Part shown: one piece after another, positions 40,981 through 50,239 of the stretch
How positions within the stretch are numbered: the first letter of the stretch is position 1
How the letters are laid out: the number at the start of each line of letters is the position of its first letter
Assembly (NCBI RefSeq): GCF_902459775.1
Contig: NZ_CABPSQ010000002.1
Span: 558,001-622,000, forward strand
Direction of reading: 5' to 3'
Source: Pandoraea captiosa
GTDB lineage: Bacteria > Pseudomonadota > Gammaproteobacteria > Burkholderiales > Burkholderiaceae
DNA length: 64,000 bases
Notes under the pieces: generated by a model
What the model was told of the DNA's origin: nothing
Databases searched by the model: none
The model's input: the letters and a program-made list of their open reading frames with translations, nothing else
Program-made: the position numbers and the translations under genes

Positions 40981-41373
40981 ATGGAATTCCTGCTCCCGAG
41001 CGCCGCTCACAAGTTTTTGCAAGCCAATGCCAACGCGCTGTTCGTGGACTGCCGCAGCGAAATGGAACACCTGTTCGTCGGACACCCGGTCGGCGCGATC
41101 CACGTGGCCTGGAACGACGGTCCGGACTGGGAGATCAACCCGCATTTCGTGCAAAGCGTGCGCAAGCTGGCGGGGGCGGGCGGCGAGCGGCCGGTTCTGC
41201 TCATTTGCCGCAGCGGCAATCGCAGCGCGGCGGCCGGCGAGGCGCTGGAGGCGGCCGGCTTCCTGAATGTCTATGGGGTGCTGCACGGTTTCGAGGGCGA
41301 TCTGGATGCGACTCACCACCGCAATGCCTTGAACGGCTGGCGCTTCGACGGGCTGCCGTGGCAACAGTGCTGA
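40981..41373 (+). CDS. Rhodanese-like protein
   Basis: A 130-residue single-domain rhodanese. [24 protein letters not shown] is the N-terminal CDC25-like segment, and the active-site cysteine C76 lies in the loop CRSGNRS. Rhodaneses transfer sulfane sulfur to thiophilic acceptors. It is divergent from the metH pair and ends before a strong terminator. The physiological acceptor is unknown. Confidence 0.92.
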   Translation: MEFLLPSAAHKFLQANANALFVDCRSEMEHLFVGHPVGAIHVAWNDGPDWEINPHFVQSVRKLAGAGGERPVLLICRSGNRSAAAGEALEAAGFLNVYGVLHGFEGDLDATHHRNALNGWRFDGLPWQQC

Positions 41374-41451
41374 GGCGGTCTCGCGTCGGTCCCCCCGCCG
41401 GACGTGCGAAAGTCTGACATGACGTCAAGGACGTCGAATTCTCAGTCCATG

Positions 41452-41481
41452 AAAAAACCCTCGCCGAAGCGAGGGTTTTTT
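41452..41481. terminator. Bidirectional intrinsic terminator after the rhodanese gene
   Basis: A perfect 13-bp stem (AAAAAACCCTCGC/GCGAGGGTTTTTT) with a CGAA loop lies between the convergent rhodanese and DUF3567 genes. The T-run serves the plus strand and the A-run the minus strand. Confidence 0.95.
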
Positions 41482-41527
41482 GTGGGGTTGCACCGCGTGG
41501 GTATCGACGTATCGACATCCGTGGATG

Positions 41528-41785
41528 TCAGTGGAGCACGACCGGATTCGTCATGAAGTTGTCGAACTGCCCGAGGAATTCGTCGACTTCGTCCTCCGAC
41601 GGTTCGCTGGCAATCAGTTTCTGCACTTCTTCACGGAATTGCCGGGCAAGCGAGCCGTCGAGGAAAATCTCGCGGCCGGCGGTTTTGTCCACGATTTCAT
41701 AGCCACCGGCGGACAGCGAGTGATTGCCGTTGTCTGCGGCAAACTCAACGACACAGTAATTCGGGCTGTTGTAAATCATGAGCAT
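41528..41785 (-). CDS. DUF3567 protein
   Basis: An 86-residue acidic protein starting MLMIYNSPNYCVVEFAADNG, the conserved start of the DUF3567 family, and ending with EDEVDEFLGQFDNFMTNPVVLH. AGGAGAG before ATG 41785 decides the start against a longer frame. The family is small and found in Burkholderiales; function unknown. It precedes the bidirectional terminator. Confidence 0.88.
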   Translation of the reverse strand: MLMIYNSPNYCVVEFAADNGNHSLSAGGYEIVDKTAGREIFLDGSLARQFREEVQKLIASEPSEDEVDEFLGQFDNFMTNPVVLH

Positions 41786-41981
41786 GGCAACTCTCCTGGT
41801 GTTCCTGCATGGTCCTTGGTAACCCACATAGGGGCGACGCGGCGCGATTTCAAGAGGCAGTGCCCCATGATTCGCTTATCGGCACACCGGCTGACGAATT
41901 CAATGGTTTTGGCCCTCCTTTTATCAAAGGTTCCGCAACAAGTCCCGCAAGTCCCTCATTTCCAACCACTTTTTGCAGGGT

Positions 41982-42774
41982 TCATACGTTAGATGCGGCC
42001 CCTTGCAAAAATGTTGCAAGGGCATTCGTTACGAACTGTTTCTGTTCGACGATCGACAGGTGGGCTGCGTCGGGCACGATCTCCAACTGAGCGCCTGCAA
42101 TCCCGCTGGCGATGCGCCGGGCCACCGCCGGTGGCGTCGACGGGTCGTTTTCTCCCACGAGCACCAGCGTGGGCGCTTCGATCTCGCCCAGACGTGTTCG
42201 CACATCGAACGCGGCCAGCGCTTCGCACGCGGCGGCGAAGCCTTCCGGGTCGGCCTGCGCCACCAGTGAGCGGATACGCTCGCTTTGCGCCGGATGATGC
42301 TTGCGAAAGCGCTCGCCGAGCCAGCGTTCGAGGGTGCCGACGGCCAGTTCCTTCATCCCCTGCGAGCGCGCCTTGGCCGCTCGTTGCAGGAACAGGTCGG
42401 CATCGGCGGCGTCGTATCCGGCGGTCGTGTCGATCAGGGTCAGGCTCGCGATACGTTCGAGCGTCCAGCGCGACCTGTTGGGCGACCGCGCCGCCCATCG
42501 AGACGCCAGCGAAGTGCGTGCGTGGAATTTCCAGGGAACTGAGAAGCGCGGTCGCATCGGCCGCCAATTGCGCGACGGAGTATGGGCCACGCGTGACGTC
42601 GCTCTTGCCGTGGCCCCGGCTGTCGTAGCGTAGCACTCTGAAGTGTGTCGCCAACGCAGGGACCAGGTCGTCCCATACGCTGAGATCCGCCCCCAGCGGG
42701 TGCGCCAGCGTGAGCCACGGACCGTGGCCATCGACCGCGTAATGAATCGATGCTCCATTGGCACTGACCTTCAT
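41982..42774 (-). pseudogene. 3-oxoadipate enol-lactonase-like alpha/beta hydrolase, frameshifted
   Basis: Two overlapping minus-strand frames together make one alpha/beta hydrolase. The first frame (from ATG 42774) runs MKVSANGASIHYAVDGHGPW through the nucleophile elbow GVSMGGA (S92) to VALDA. From about 42458 homology continues in another frame with ERIASLTLIDTTAGYDAADA, the acid in LVGENDPSTPP and the histidine in DAAHLS, ending at 41982. So the full Ser-Asp-His triad exists, but a shift of 2 lost bases or 1 extra base at about 42457-42465 splits it. It resembles PcaD of the beta-ketoadipate pathway. A sequencing error would give the same picture. Confidence 0.85.
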
Positions 42775-43019
42775 GTGCGGCCCCCTAGGTTCGTCGATGC
42801 GTTGCGAGGTAGTGTCGATGGCGTCGATGCGATGGGATGTTTCTGATTATGTCAGGAACATCGCACTTGTGCTGAGCGTTTCGTCGTAGTTGGGCAACAC
42901 TTCGCCGCATACCCGCATGGGTGCTACATCGCTTGAAATTCTAAGGATTTGCGCGCGGATTTTCGATACGGAAAACCCTGTGCCGGGCAGGGAATCATGA
43001 CGCCGGACCGCGCCATGCG

Positions 43020-44267
43020 TCAGGGGGCCGAGCGCTGCGTGAATATCAGCTCGAATTCCGTGCCGGACGGCTCCGTTTGCTTGACCCGCACCGGCAGCCA
43101 GTCGAGCGAGGGGGCAAGCCAGATGTCGACGCGTCGTTCGTCGCCCGCCTTGCGAGGCAGACGGGTGAAGTGACGCGTTTCGAGATAACCCTGCGGCGTC
43201 GTCATCGTCTCGCTGCCCACGTACTGCACCGGCCACACCTCGCTGCTATCCGTATCGACCACGGTGAATTCGTGCGTCACCCCCACCTGCGTGTAGCGTT
43301 CGGGATTGCCTCGCGCGTAGCCGGCCAACTGCATCATCACGCTGAAGCGGTCCTGCGCGCCCGGCGCCAGCGGCAAGGACTGCCCCGAGCGCGAGAACTG
43401 CAGTGTGGGCGTGGCCTCGCGGTGGAAGTCCGTCACGTATTCGGCGCGGCGTCCGCGTTTTTCCACATAGCGGGATGGCGCGATGCCGTTGACGTCATAC
43501 CCGCCTTCGCTGATGAATTCGAAGGTGCCGAAAAAGAGGATCGGCACCGAGATGCGCAACTGGTAATGCCCGTTGTCGTTGACCCAGTGGAGTTGCCCGG
43601 TCTGGTTGCGCACGCCGTTCATGAGCGCGTCGTAGGTCAGCGTGACGGATGGCGGCGGGTCGAACTTGTCGCCATTGGCGGCGGCCGCCGTAAGGGCAAC
43701 GCTCGGTGGCGCCGTCGCCGTCGCCGTCGCCGTCGTCGCCGACGCCGTTGCGCCGGGGGCGTCGCCCGTACCGGCCGCCGTCGTCGAGGCGGCCTGAGGC
43801 CCCGGCATGTCGGTGGTCACCGGCGCAGCCAGCGTGTCGGGCGGCGCTTGCTTGGGCGGCGCGGGTTTTGGGGCAGGGGGCGGCGGCTCCACTGCCGCCT
43901 GCGGCGGCGGTGCGGGAGGGGCCGGTGGCGCGGGTGGGGCGACCGGCTTGAGCGGGATCAGGGTGATCGGAATGCTGGGAATCGGCTTGTCTTCGAGTGT
44001 CGTGCGATGGCGCGCCACCCAGAGTGCGATCACCAGATGCGCGACGAAAACTGCCGTCAGCACGCCCACCCAGAGCGCCCCGCGCCTCCAGCGCTTACCT
44101 CGTCCCTTCGCCCGCTTGGCCGAGCGGGCCTGCGCCGCCATCGCCGAAGCGTCCGACGCCGAAGTCGCGTCGGGGGCTTCAGGGACGTTACGACGATCCG
44201 GACCGGCAGGACCGGCATGGCCCGAATGGTCTGAAGGACCGCCAGGAGGGGAGGGGCGCGAAGACAC
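43020..44267 (-). CDS. DUF3108 protein with TonB-like proline-rich region
   Basis: A 415-residue protein. A short cytoplasmic basic region precedes one membrane helix (about 67-88, ALWVGVLTAVFVAHLVIALW), then a proline/alanine-rich stretch (PPAPPAPPAPPPQ, PAPKPAPPKQAPP), an alanine/threonine linker, and a C-terminal DUF3108 domain (about 195 to the end). DUF3108 proteins are envelope proteins of unknown function. The start at 44267 would be GTG; ATG codons further in (near residue 43) are alternatives. The TonB-like N-half suggests it spans the periplasm. Confidence 0.8.
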   Translation of the reverse strand: MSSRPSPPGGPSDHSGHAGPAGPDRRNVPEAPDATSASDASAMAAQARSAKRAKGRGKRWRRGALWVGVLTAVFVAHLVIALWVARHRTTLEDKPIPSIPITLIPLKPVAPPAPPAPPAPPPQAAVEPPPPAPKPAPPKQAPPDTLAAPVTTDMPGPQAASTTAAGTGDAPGATASATTATATATAPPSVALTAAAANGDKFDPPPSVTLTYDALMNGVRNQTGQLHWVNDNGHYQLRISVPILFFGTFEFISEGGYDVNGIAPSRYVEKRGRRAEYVTDFHREATPTLQFSRSGQSLPLAPGAQDRFSVMMQLAGYARGNPERYTQVGVTHEFTVVDTDSSEVWPVQYVGSETMTTPQGYLETRHFTRLPRKAGDERRVDIWLAPSLDWLPVRVKQTEPSGTEFELIFTQRSAP

Positions 44268-44391
44268 GAGGATCGATAATCGGGACGTCGGAGCGTCAGG
44301 ATCGCATATCGGAACGAGTTTGGTTCGACAGGCTCGTGCCGGTGCCGTTCACCGCTCGCCCGGCCGTGTCTGGCGAATGACTTTCAGTGTG

Positions 44392-45255
44392 TCACGTTCG
44401 ACGGTCGGGCGCGTGGGCGTGACCGAGATCCGCAGACAGCTTTTGGGCGAGCGTGCGCAGCGCCGTGTCGATCGGACCTCCCCAGCGCGCGTCGAAGCGG
44501 CTCTCCGGCCCGAGCGCCATGAGTCCCATCACCAACTGTCCCGTCGCATCGAATACCGGCATGCAGAATGCATTGACCGACGGCAACACGGTGCCCTCCA
44601 CACGCGCGGCCCGATGGGCACGCACGTCGTCGAGCACGGCGTCGTAGTCGGCGCGCGTGGCCGGCAATTGATGCCGCGACGCGTGCTGCGCGGCGGCCAG
44701 TGCGGCGTCGATGAGCGGCGCGGTCTGACGCTCCGGAAGGTAGGCGGCGAACAGGCGTCCGGCTGCCGATTCCAGCATGGGCATGACGTCACCCAGTCGC
44801 AGCGGCACGCGCATCGGAAAGGTCGAGTCCAGCCAATGCACCACGGTCGGTCCCTGATTGCCCCACACGGCCAGCCCCACGGTCTGATCGATCGCGTCGC
44901 GCAGTTCGGACATGGCGAAGCGGGCGGCCTTGAAGGCGTCGATGCGGGCGAGGTGCGCGAGCCCCATGCGCAAGGTGAACGGGCCGAGGTCGTAGCGTCC
45001 GCTCACCGGGTCCTGCACGATGAGGCCAAGCCGCTGGAAGCTCACGAGGTAGCGGTGCGCCTTGGCCGGGTTCATGCCTGCGGCGTGCGCGAGATCGCGC
45101 AGCATCATGGCGTTCGACGCCTCGGTCAGCACCTCGATCAGCCGGAAGCCCACTTCGATGGACTGAATGCCCGAGCGGGTTTTCTCCTCGTCGGGCGCGG
45201 CCGTGTTGCCGTCGCTGTCTTGACCGATGTCATTGTCTTGTTCAGGCACTGTCAT
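44392..45255 (-). CDS. IclR-family transcriptional regulator
   Basis: A 287-residue regulator. After a polar 28-residue tail comes the IclR winged helix (IQSIEVGFRLIEVLTEASNAMMLRDLAHAAGMNPAKAHRYLVSFQRLGLI), then the effector domain with FCMPVFDATGQLVMGLMALGP. IclR proteins often control aromatic or small-acid catabolism. It is divergent from the FAH-family hydrolase 250 bp away, which is a probable target. A five-unit 10-bp repeat lies in its promoter region. Confidence 0.92.
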   Translation of the reverse strand: MTVPEQDNDIGQDSDGNTAAPDEEKTRSGIQSIEVGFRLIEVLTEASNAMMLRDLAHAAGMNPAKAHRYLVSFQRLGLIVQDPVSGRYDLGPFTLRMGLAHLARIDAFKAARFAMSELRDAIDQTVGLAVWGNQGPTVVHWLDSTFPMRVPLRLGDVMPMLESAAGRLFAAYLPERQTAPLIDAALAAAQHASRHQLPATRADYDAVLDDVRAHRAARVEGTVLPSVNAFCMPVFDATGQLVMGLMALGPESRFDARWGGPIDTALRTLAQKLSADLGHAHAPDRRT

Positions 45256-45287
45256 GTGTCTCTTTTGTTGTCGTCATGGCCGCTCGA

Positions 45288-45337
45288 TTCGTGATCCTTC
45301 GTGATCGTTTGCGATCCTTCGTGGTCTTTCGCGATCG
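45288..45337. repeat. 10-bp tandem repeat, five copies, in the iclR/FAH divergent region
   Basis: Units TTCGTGATCC, TTCGTGATCG, TTTGCGATCC, TTCGTGGTCT and TTCGCGATCG follow each other without gaps, 33-82 bp upstream of the IclR start. Each unit holds a GATC-like core spaced one helical turn apart, which would put them on the same face of the helix. Confidence 0.85.
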
Positions 45338-45505
45338 ATGTCCGCAAGCGCCTGCGGAGCGCTCGGGTAGAATCCTCGGCTTCAAGCGTCATTCTATCGG
45401 GCCTGCGGTGTCCTGCTCCATGCCTGTCGGCATCATGCACGATTGCCACGGCCCGGCGTTCGAATTGCCTCTGAACACCCGAACCCGCTCGCAGACTCCA
45501 TTGCC

Positions 45506-46492
45506 ATGAAACTCGCTACCCGTAAGGACGGCACCCGCGACGGCCAGTTGATCGTCGTCTCGCGTGACCTCTCGACCGCCTGCATTGCCGACGCCATTGC
45601 GCCCACGCTGCAACGCGTGCTCGACGACTGGACCTTCTACGCCCCGCAACTGCATTCGTTGTACACCGAACTCAACCATGGCCGCGCACGCCATGCCTTC
45701 GCGTTCGACCCGGCCGAATGCATGGCGCCGTTGCCGCGCGCTTACCAGTGGGCGGACGGCTCGGCGTACGTGAACCACGTCGAACTGGTACGAAAGGCGC
45801 GCGGCGCGGAAATGCCGCCGGAGTTCTGGACGGATCCGCTCATGTATCAGGGCGGCAGCGACGACTTTATCGGTCCGACGGACGATATCGTTTGCGCCTC
45901 GGAGGACTTCGGCATCGACTTCGAAGCCGAGGTTGCTGTCGTGACCTCGGACGTGCCGATGGGCGCAAGCCCGGCGCGTGCGCTCGAAGGGGTGCGCTTG
46001 CTGATGCTCGTGAACGACGTGAGCCTGCGCAACCTGATTCCGGCCGAACTGGCCAAGGGTTTCGGCTTCTTCCAGAGCAAGCCCGCGAGCGCCTTCTCGC
46101 CGGTGGCTGTCACGCCGGACGAACTGGGCGATGCCTGGCGCGACGGTCGCGTGCACCGTCCGCTCACGGTGAAGTGGAACGACAAGAAGTTCGGTGCGCC
46201 GGAGTGCGGCGAGGACATGGTGTTCGATTTCGGCCAGTTGGTCGCGCATGTGTGCAAGACACGTAACGCGCGCGCCGGCACCATCGTCGGCTCGGGCACG
46301 ATTTCCAACAAGGATCGCAGCCGGGGCAGCGCATGCATTGCCGAGAAGCGCATGCTCGAAACCCTGGAGAAGGGCGCGCCCGAGACCGCGTTCATGCGAT
46401 ATGGCGACCGCGTGCGCATCGAGATGTTCGACGCGCAGGGCAAGACGATCTTCGGCGCGATCGATCAGGCGGTGGCGCCGCTCGACGAGTAA
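45506..46492 (+). CDS. Fumarylacetoacetate hydrolase family protein
   Basis: A 328-residue FAH-fold protein: DFGIDFEAEVAVVTSDVPMG carries the acidic metal ligands (E-x-E pattern), followed by LLMLVNDVSLRNL, FGFFQSKPASAFSP and GSGTISNKDRSRGSACIAEKR. The family cleaves C-C bonds in beta-diketo acids or acts as oxaloacetate decarboxylase. ATG at 45506 begins MKLATRKDGTRDGQLIVVS, the usual start. It is controlled probably by the divergent IclR regulator. True fumarylacetoacetase is longer, so this is a FAHD2-like relative. Confidence 0.9.
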   Translation: MKLATRKDGTRDGQLIVVSRDLSTACIADAIAPTLQRVLDDWTFYAPQLHSLYTELNHGRARHAFAFDPAECMAPLPRAYQWADGSAYVNHVELVRKARGAEMPPEFWTDPLMYQGGSDDFIGPTDDIVCASEDFGIDFEAEVAVVTSDVPMGASPARALEGVRLLMLVNDVSLRNLIPAELAKGFGFFQSKPASAFSPVAVTPDELGDAWRDGRVHRPLTVKWNDKKFGAPECGEDMVFDFGQLVAHVCKTRNARAGTIVGSGTISNKDRSRGSACIAEKRMLETLEKGAPETAFMRYGDRVRIEMFDAQGKTIFGAIDQAVAPLDE

Positions 46493-46855
46493 GCGTCACG
46501 CGTTCGTCACCATCGGTTGCGCGTGTGATCCGGCGCGCGCGATCGCCGGTCGCTTTCGTGTCGTCAGTCCCTGGGGGCCGCAGACGGCGACGGCCGACCG
46601 CCCGGACGGGAAAATGAACCGGCCCGAATGCCGCGCCCGGCAAGGCTTTGCGGCCTGTCGGGCGATGCTCGCATAGGGTGAACCCGGATATGGCGGGCAA
46701 TTCTGGCTCCGCTATTCTTTGTCTCCTTGAGTCGTTGCGCGCCCTACGCGGGTATGCGCCTCGGCCCTAACTTTCGCCGGCGCGGCGCGAGGTATCCGTT
46801 CCGGGGTGCCCGCGCGACAGAAAAAACCAGCGCAGGCCAGACCAGGAGATTTTTC
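46493..46855. other. Intergenic region, nothing recognised
   Basis: 363 bp between the FAH-family gene and the binding-protein gene. Small open frames here have no recognisable family and no good start signals. I see no strong terminator or dyad. The promoter of the binding-protein gene is presumably near its 3' end, where AGGAG precedes ATG 46856. Confidence 0.6.
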
Positions 46856-48007
46856 ATGCGAAACCCCGTGCGCACTGCCCTGCTGGGTGCGATGTTGCTG
46901 GCGCTGGCCGGCGGCGCTGCCGCTCAGGTCAAGATTGGTGTGAGCATCTCGCTCACCGGCCCCGCCGCTTCGCTCGGCCTTCCCGCGCGCGACACGATCA
47001 GCATGCTGCCGAAGGAAATCGGCGGCGAGAAGGTCGACTACATCGTGCTGGACGACGCGTCCGACACGACGACTGCCGTTCAGAACACCAAGAAGCTCAT
47101 CTCCGAGAATCACGTCGACGCCATCATCGGCTCGTCGATCACGCCCAACACGCTGGCCATGCTCGACGTGATCGCTGCCGGCACCACGCCGACGATCTCG
47201 CTCGCCTCGTCCGCGCGCATCATCGAACCGGTCGATGCGAAGCGTTACTGGATGTTCAAGACCCCGCAGACCGACGCGCAGATGGCCTCCGCGATCGCCG
47301 AGCATGCCAGCAAGCATGGCGTGAAGACGATGGCCTTCATCGGTCAGGGCGACGCGCTGGGCGAAGCCTTCTACGAAGAAGTCGCCAAGTTCGCCGGCCT
47401 TCACAAGATCAAGATGGTCGCCAGCGAGCGCTTCGCCCGCACGGACCCGAGCGTGACCGGCCAGATTCTCAAGATCATGGGCGCGAACCCGGACGCCGTC
47501 GTTGTCGGCGCCGCAGGCACGCCGGCAGCCTTGCCGCCGAAGGCGCTGGCGGAACGCGGCTACAAGGGCCTCGTGTATCACAACCACGGCGTGGGCAATA
47601 ACGACTTCCTGCGCGTGTGCGGCAAGGACTGCAATAACACGTATCTGCCGGCCAGCCCGGTGCTCGTGGCGTCGCAGTTGCCGAACGATCACCCTGCCAA
47701 GGCCGTGGCGCTCGACTACATCAAGAAGTTCGACGCCAAGTACGGCGCGGGCAAGGTGGCGGCGTTCGGCTCGTACGCCTGGGATGCGGGCATTCTGCTC
47801 CAACGTGCCATTCCGATTGCGCTCAAGAGCGCCAAGCCGGGCACGCCGGAATTCCGCAAGGCCCTGCGCGATGCGCTCGAGACGAGCAAGGACGTGCACG
47901 TGTCGAACGGCGTGACCAACATGAGCCCGACCGATCACCTGGGGCTCGACCAGCGCGCTCGCGTGATGGTCAAGATCGACAACGGCAAGTGGGTGATTGC
48001 CCCGTAA
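46856..48007 (+). CDS. ABC transporter substrate-binding protein, branched-chain amino acid type
   Basis: A 383-residue periplasmic binding protein of the LivJ type. Residues 1-23 are a signal peptide (TALLGAMLLALAGGAAAQ). The mature start VKIGVSISLTGPAASLGLPARDTISMLP is typical. The fold continues with IGSSITPNTLAMLDV and AGTPAALPPKALAERGYKG. Two cysteines (VCGKDC) may form a disulfide. No permease or ATPase gene is adjacent, so it is an orphan binding protein. The ligand could be an aromatic or aliphatic acid rather than an amino acid. Confidence 0.92.
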   Translation: MRNPVRTALLGAMLLALAGGAAAQVKIGVSISLTGPAASLGLPARDTISMLPKEIGGEKVDYIVLDDASDTTTAVQNTKKLISENHVDAIIGSSITPNTLAMLDVIAAGTTPTISLASSARIIEPVDAKRYWMFKTPQTDAQMASAIAEHASKHGVKTMAFIGQGDALGEAFYEEVAKFAGLHKIKMVASERFARTDPSVTGQILKIMGANPDAVVVGAAGTPAALPPKALAERGYKGLVYHNHGVGNNDFLRVCGKDCNNTYLPASPVLVASQLPNDHPAKAVALDYIKKFDAKYGAGKVAAFGSYAWDAGILLQRAIPIALKSAKPGTPEFRKALRDALETSKDVHVSNGVTNMSPTDHLGLDQRARVMVKIDNGKWVIAP

Positions 48008-48160
48008 TCCCCGTAATGATTGCCGTCGTGACCACCATCATGACCGCCGTCGTGATCGCCGCCGCTGTGGCGACGACATGAAGGCGAGAGGCGTGAGACG
48101 CCTCGCCATCGACGGTTGACCGTCGGCGGTGCCGGCCGATGTCCGGTGCCGCTGTTCCAT

Positions 48161-48187
48161 CCCCGCCTGCGCGGGGATATTTTTTTC
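48161..48187 (+). terminator. Intrinsic terminator between the binding protein and the enoyl-CoA hydratase
   Basis: A 6-bp GC stem (CCCCGC/GCGGGG) with a CTGC loop, then ATATTTTTTT. It lies 153 bp after the binding-protein stop and ends only 15 bp before the next ATG, so it also sits in the leader of the hydratase gene. Confidence 0.75.
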
Positions 48188-48201
48188 CGGAGCGGTAATC
48201 C

Positions 48202-49023
48202 ATGTCGCTAGATCCGTATCAACACTACCAGTCGCTGCAATTCAAGCGGCATCCGAACGGCGTGCTCGAACTCATCATGGGCGCCGGCGCGAACAAGAGC
48301 GGCCTGTCGACGGCCGACCATCGCATGCATCAGGAACTGGCCGATGTGTGGCGCGACATCGATCGGGACGCCGACACGCGCGCCGTCGTCATTCGCGGCG
48401 AAGGCAAGGGGTTCTCCGGCGGTGGCGATCTGTCGCTCGTGGAGGACATGGCCGATGACTTCGCCGTGCGCGCGCGCGTGTGGCGTGAAGCGCGCGATCT
48501 CGTCTACAACGTGATCAATTGCAGCAAGCCCATCGTCTCTGCGATGCACGGCCCGGCGGTCGGGGCCGGACTCGTTGCGGGCCTGCTCGCCGACATTTCG
48601 ATTGCCGCGAAGACCGCGCGGATCATCGATGGCCATACGCGTCTGGGCGTTGCGGCGGGCGACCATGCTGCCATCGTGTGGCCGCTGCTGTGCGGTATGG
48701 CCAAGGCGAAGTACTACTTGTTGTTATGCGAGCCGGTCACGGGCGAGGAAGCCGAGCGCATCGGCCTCGTTTCACTGACCGTCGACGAGGCGGATCTGCT
48801 GCCCAAGGCATTCGAGGTGGCCGATAAGCTCGCACGCGGTTCGACCACGGCGATTCGCTGGACGAAATACACGCTCAACAATTGGCTGCGCAGCGCCGGA
48901 CCGGCGTTCGATGCGTCGCTGGCGCTCGAATTCATGGGGTTTTCCGGGCCGGACGTGCGCGAGGGTCTTGCGTCGCTGCGCGAGCGCCGTGCGCCCGACT
49001 TCAGCGGCGATGCACCGTTTTGA
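48202..49023 (+). CDS. Enoyl-CoA hydratase/isomerase family protein
   Basis: A 273-residue crotonase-family protein. The two oxyanion-hole segments are [18 protein letters not shown] and [22 protein letters not shown]; the following [31 protein letters not shown] is like dehydrating or hydrolysing crotonases. The usual catalytic glutamates are not obvious at [13 protein letters not shown], so the reaction is uncertain. GGAG lies at 48188, right after the terminator T-run. The next gene is phaM, 102 bp on. Confidence 0.9.
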   Translation: MSLDPYQHYQSLQFKRHPNGVLELIMGAGANKSGLSTADHRMHQELADVWRDIDRDADTRAVVIRGEGKGFSGGGDLSLVEDMADDFAVRARVWREARDLVYNVINCSKPIVSAMHGPAVGAGLVAGLLADISIAAKTARIIDGHTRLGVAAGDHAAIVWPLLCGMAKAKYYLLLCEPVTGEEAERIGLVSLTVDEADLLPKAFEVADKLARGSTTAIRWTKYTLNNWLRSAGPAFDASLALEFMGFSGPDVREGLASLRERRAPDFSGDAPF

Positions 49024-49125
49024 CACACCACCGGCGCACGCTCGGCGTATGATCGATAGCCATACGCCCTGTGCGCCTGGCTTGCGCGACAAGCCGTGCG
49101 TTCCCGACCGTGACTGGAGATCGTA

Positions 49126-50127
49126 ATGAGCGATTCGACGAGTGCCATGCCCAACGGCTTCGACATTCTCAAGAAGATGTGGGAGGCATTCAGTCCGCCC
49201 GCGACTTTCACCTCGCCGCTAACGCAACTGATGCAGAGCGCCGCACCGCTGCTCGATCCCGACGAAATCGAGAACCGCATCGCCGAGATGCGGGCCGTCG
49301 AACAGTGGCTCACGCTCAATCTGAACGTGTTGCGCTCGACCATTCAGGCCTTCGAAGTGCAGCGCGCCACCTACGCCACGCTGCGCGCATTCGGTACGGG
49401 GAGCTTCGGCACCGCCGGGGCGTCGGACACGGCGGGCGCCGGCACCGCCGACACCACCGGCCAGGCAGGTGCGGCCCACTTCTGGCGCTCGCCGTTCGCG
49501 ACGCAGGAACCCCCGCAGGACGTCGAGCCGCAGGCGAGCGAGCCCGAGCCCGAGCCCGAGGCGCCCGCGCAGGAAGCACAGCAAGCGCAGGACACCGATG
49601 ACGCATCGAATGCGGGGGCGAACGACGCCGGGGGCGCCGGTGCCGCCGAATCGCCATTCGCGCAGGCGAGCAGCGCGTATGGCGCGCTCGATCCGTCGAT
49701 GTGGTTTAACGCGATGCGTGCCCAGTTCGATCAGATCGCAGCGGCGGCACAGGCCGCGGGCGTATCGGCCGCCCAGATGACCGAAGCGGCGGCGGCGCAA
49801 ATGTCCGAGGCCGCAGCCAAGGCCACGCATGCGAGCGCGGGTGCGGCAAAGGCATCGTCGGCAGGGAAGGCCACGGGCAGCAAGGCGCGCACGGCGGCGA
49901 AGAAGACCGCCACCGGGACATCCGGCAAGGCGGCGCCGAAGTCGGGCAAGTCCGCTGGACGCCGCCCAGCCAGCAAGACGACGCCTGCAAAATCGGCTGC
50001 TGCCAAGACTTCCGCCAAGTCCGCCACGTCCGCAAAGACGTCCGCCAAGACGTCGCCCAAAGCGGCGGTGAAGTCGGCAGGCAAAGCCGCAGGTACGACG
50101 GGCAAGCAAGCCGCCTGGAAGTGGTAA
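49126..50127 (+). CDS. phaM: PhaM-like polyhydroxyalkanoate granule-associated protein
   Basis: A 333-residue protein. The N-terminal domain [17 protein letters not shown] and [45 protein letters not shown] matches PhaM, which activates PHB synthase and tethers granules to the nucleoid. The middle is acidic and low in complexity (EPEPEPEAP, coded by a 6-bp repeat). The C-terminal third is lysine/alanine/serine-rich like histone H1, ending AAWKW, as expected for DNA binding. The enlarged middle makes it longer than the Cupriavidus protein, as far as I recall. Confidence 0.88.
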   Translation: MSDSTSAMPNGFDILKKMWEAFSPPATFTSPLTQLMQSAAPLLDPDEIENRIAEMRAVEQWLTLNLNVLRSTIQAFEVQRATYATLRAFGTGSFGTAGASDTAGAGTADTTGQAGAAHFWRSPFATQEPPQDVEPQASEPEPEPEAPAQEAQQAQDTDDASNAGANDAGGAGAAESPFAQASSAYGALDPSMWFNAMRAQFDQIAAAAQAAGVSAAQMTEAAAAQMSEAAAKATHASAGAAKASSAGKATGSKARTAAKKTATGTSGKAAPKSGKSAGRRPASKTTPAKSAAAKTSAKSATSAKTSAKTSPKAAVKSAGKAAGTTGKQAAWKW

Positions 50128-50239
50128 CCGGGGGCTGAGGGCGCAAGGGTCCGTGAAGTCTGTGAAATCGGTAAATCGGGCCACGAGCCCCGGCCGCTGA
50201 CCGGGTGAAAAGCACAACGACGGCAGAAGGGAGGCCCCC

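Noticed and set aside
42775-43019. A small gene between the frameshifted hydrolase and the DUF3108 protein
   Set aside because: Open frames here only extend from or mirror neighbouring genes and lack start signals.
46493-46700. Short frames after the FAH gene on both strands
   Set aside because: Arg/Pro-rich shadow sequence, no ribosome binding site, no family.
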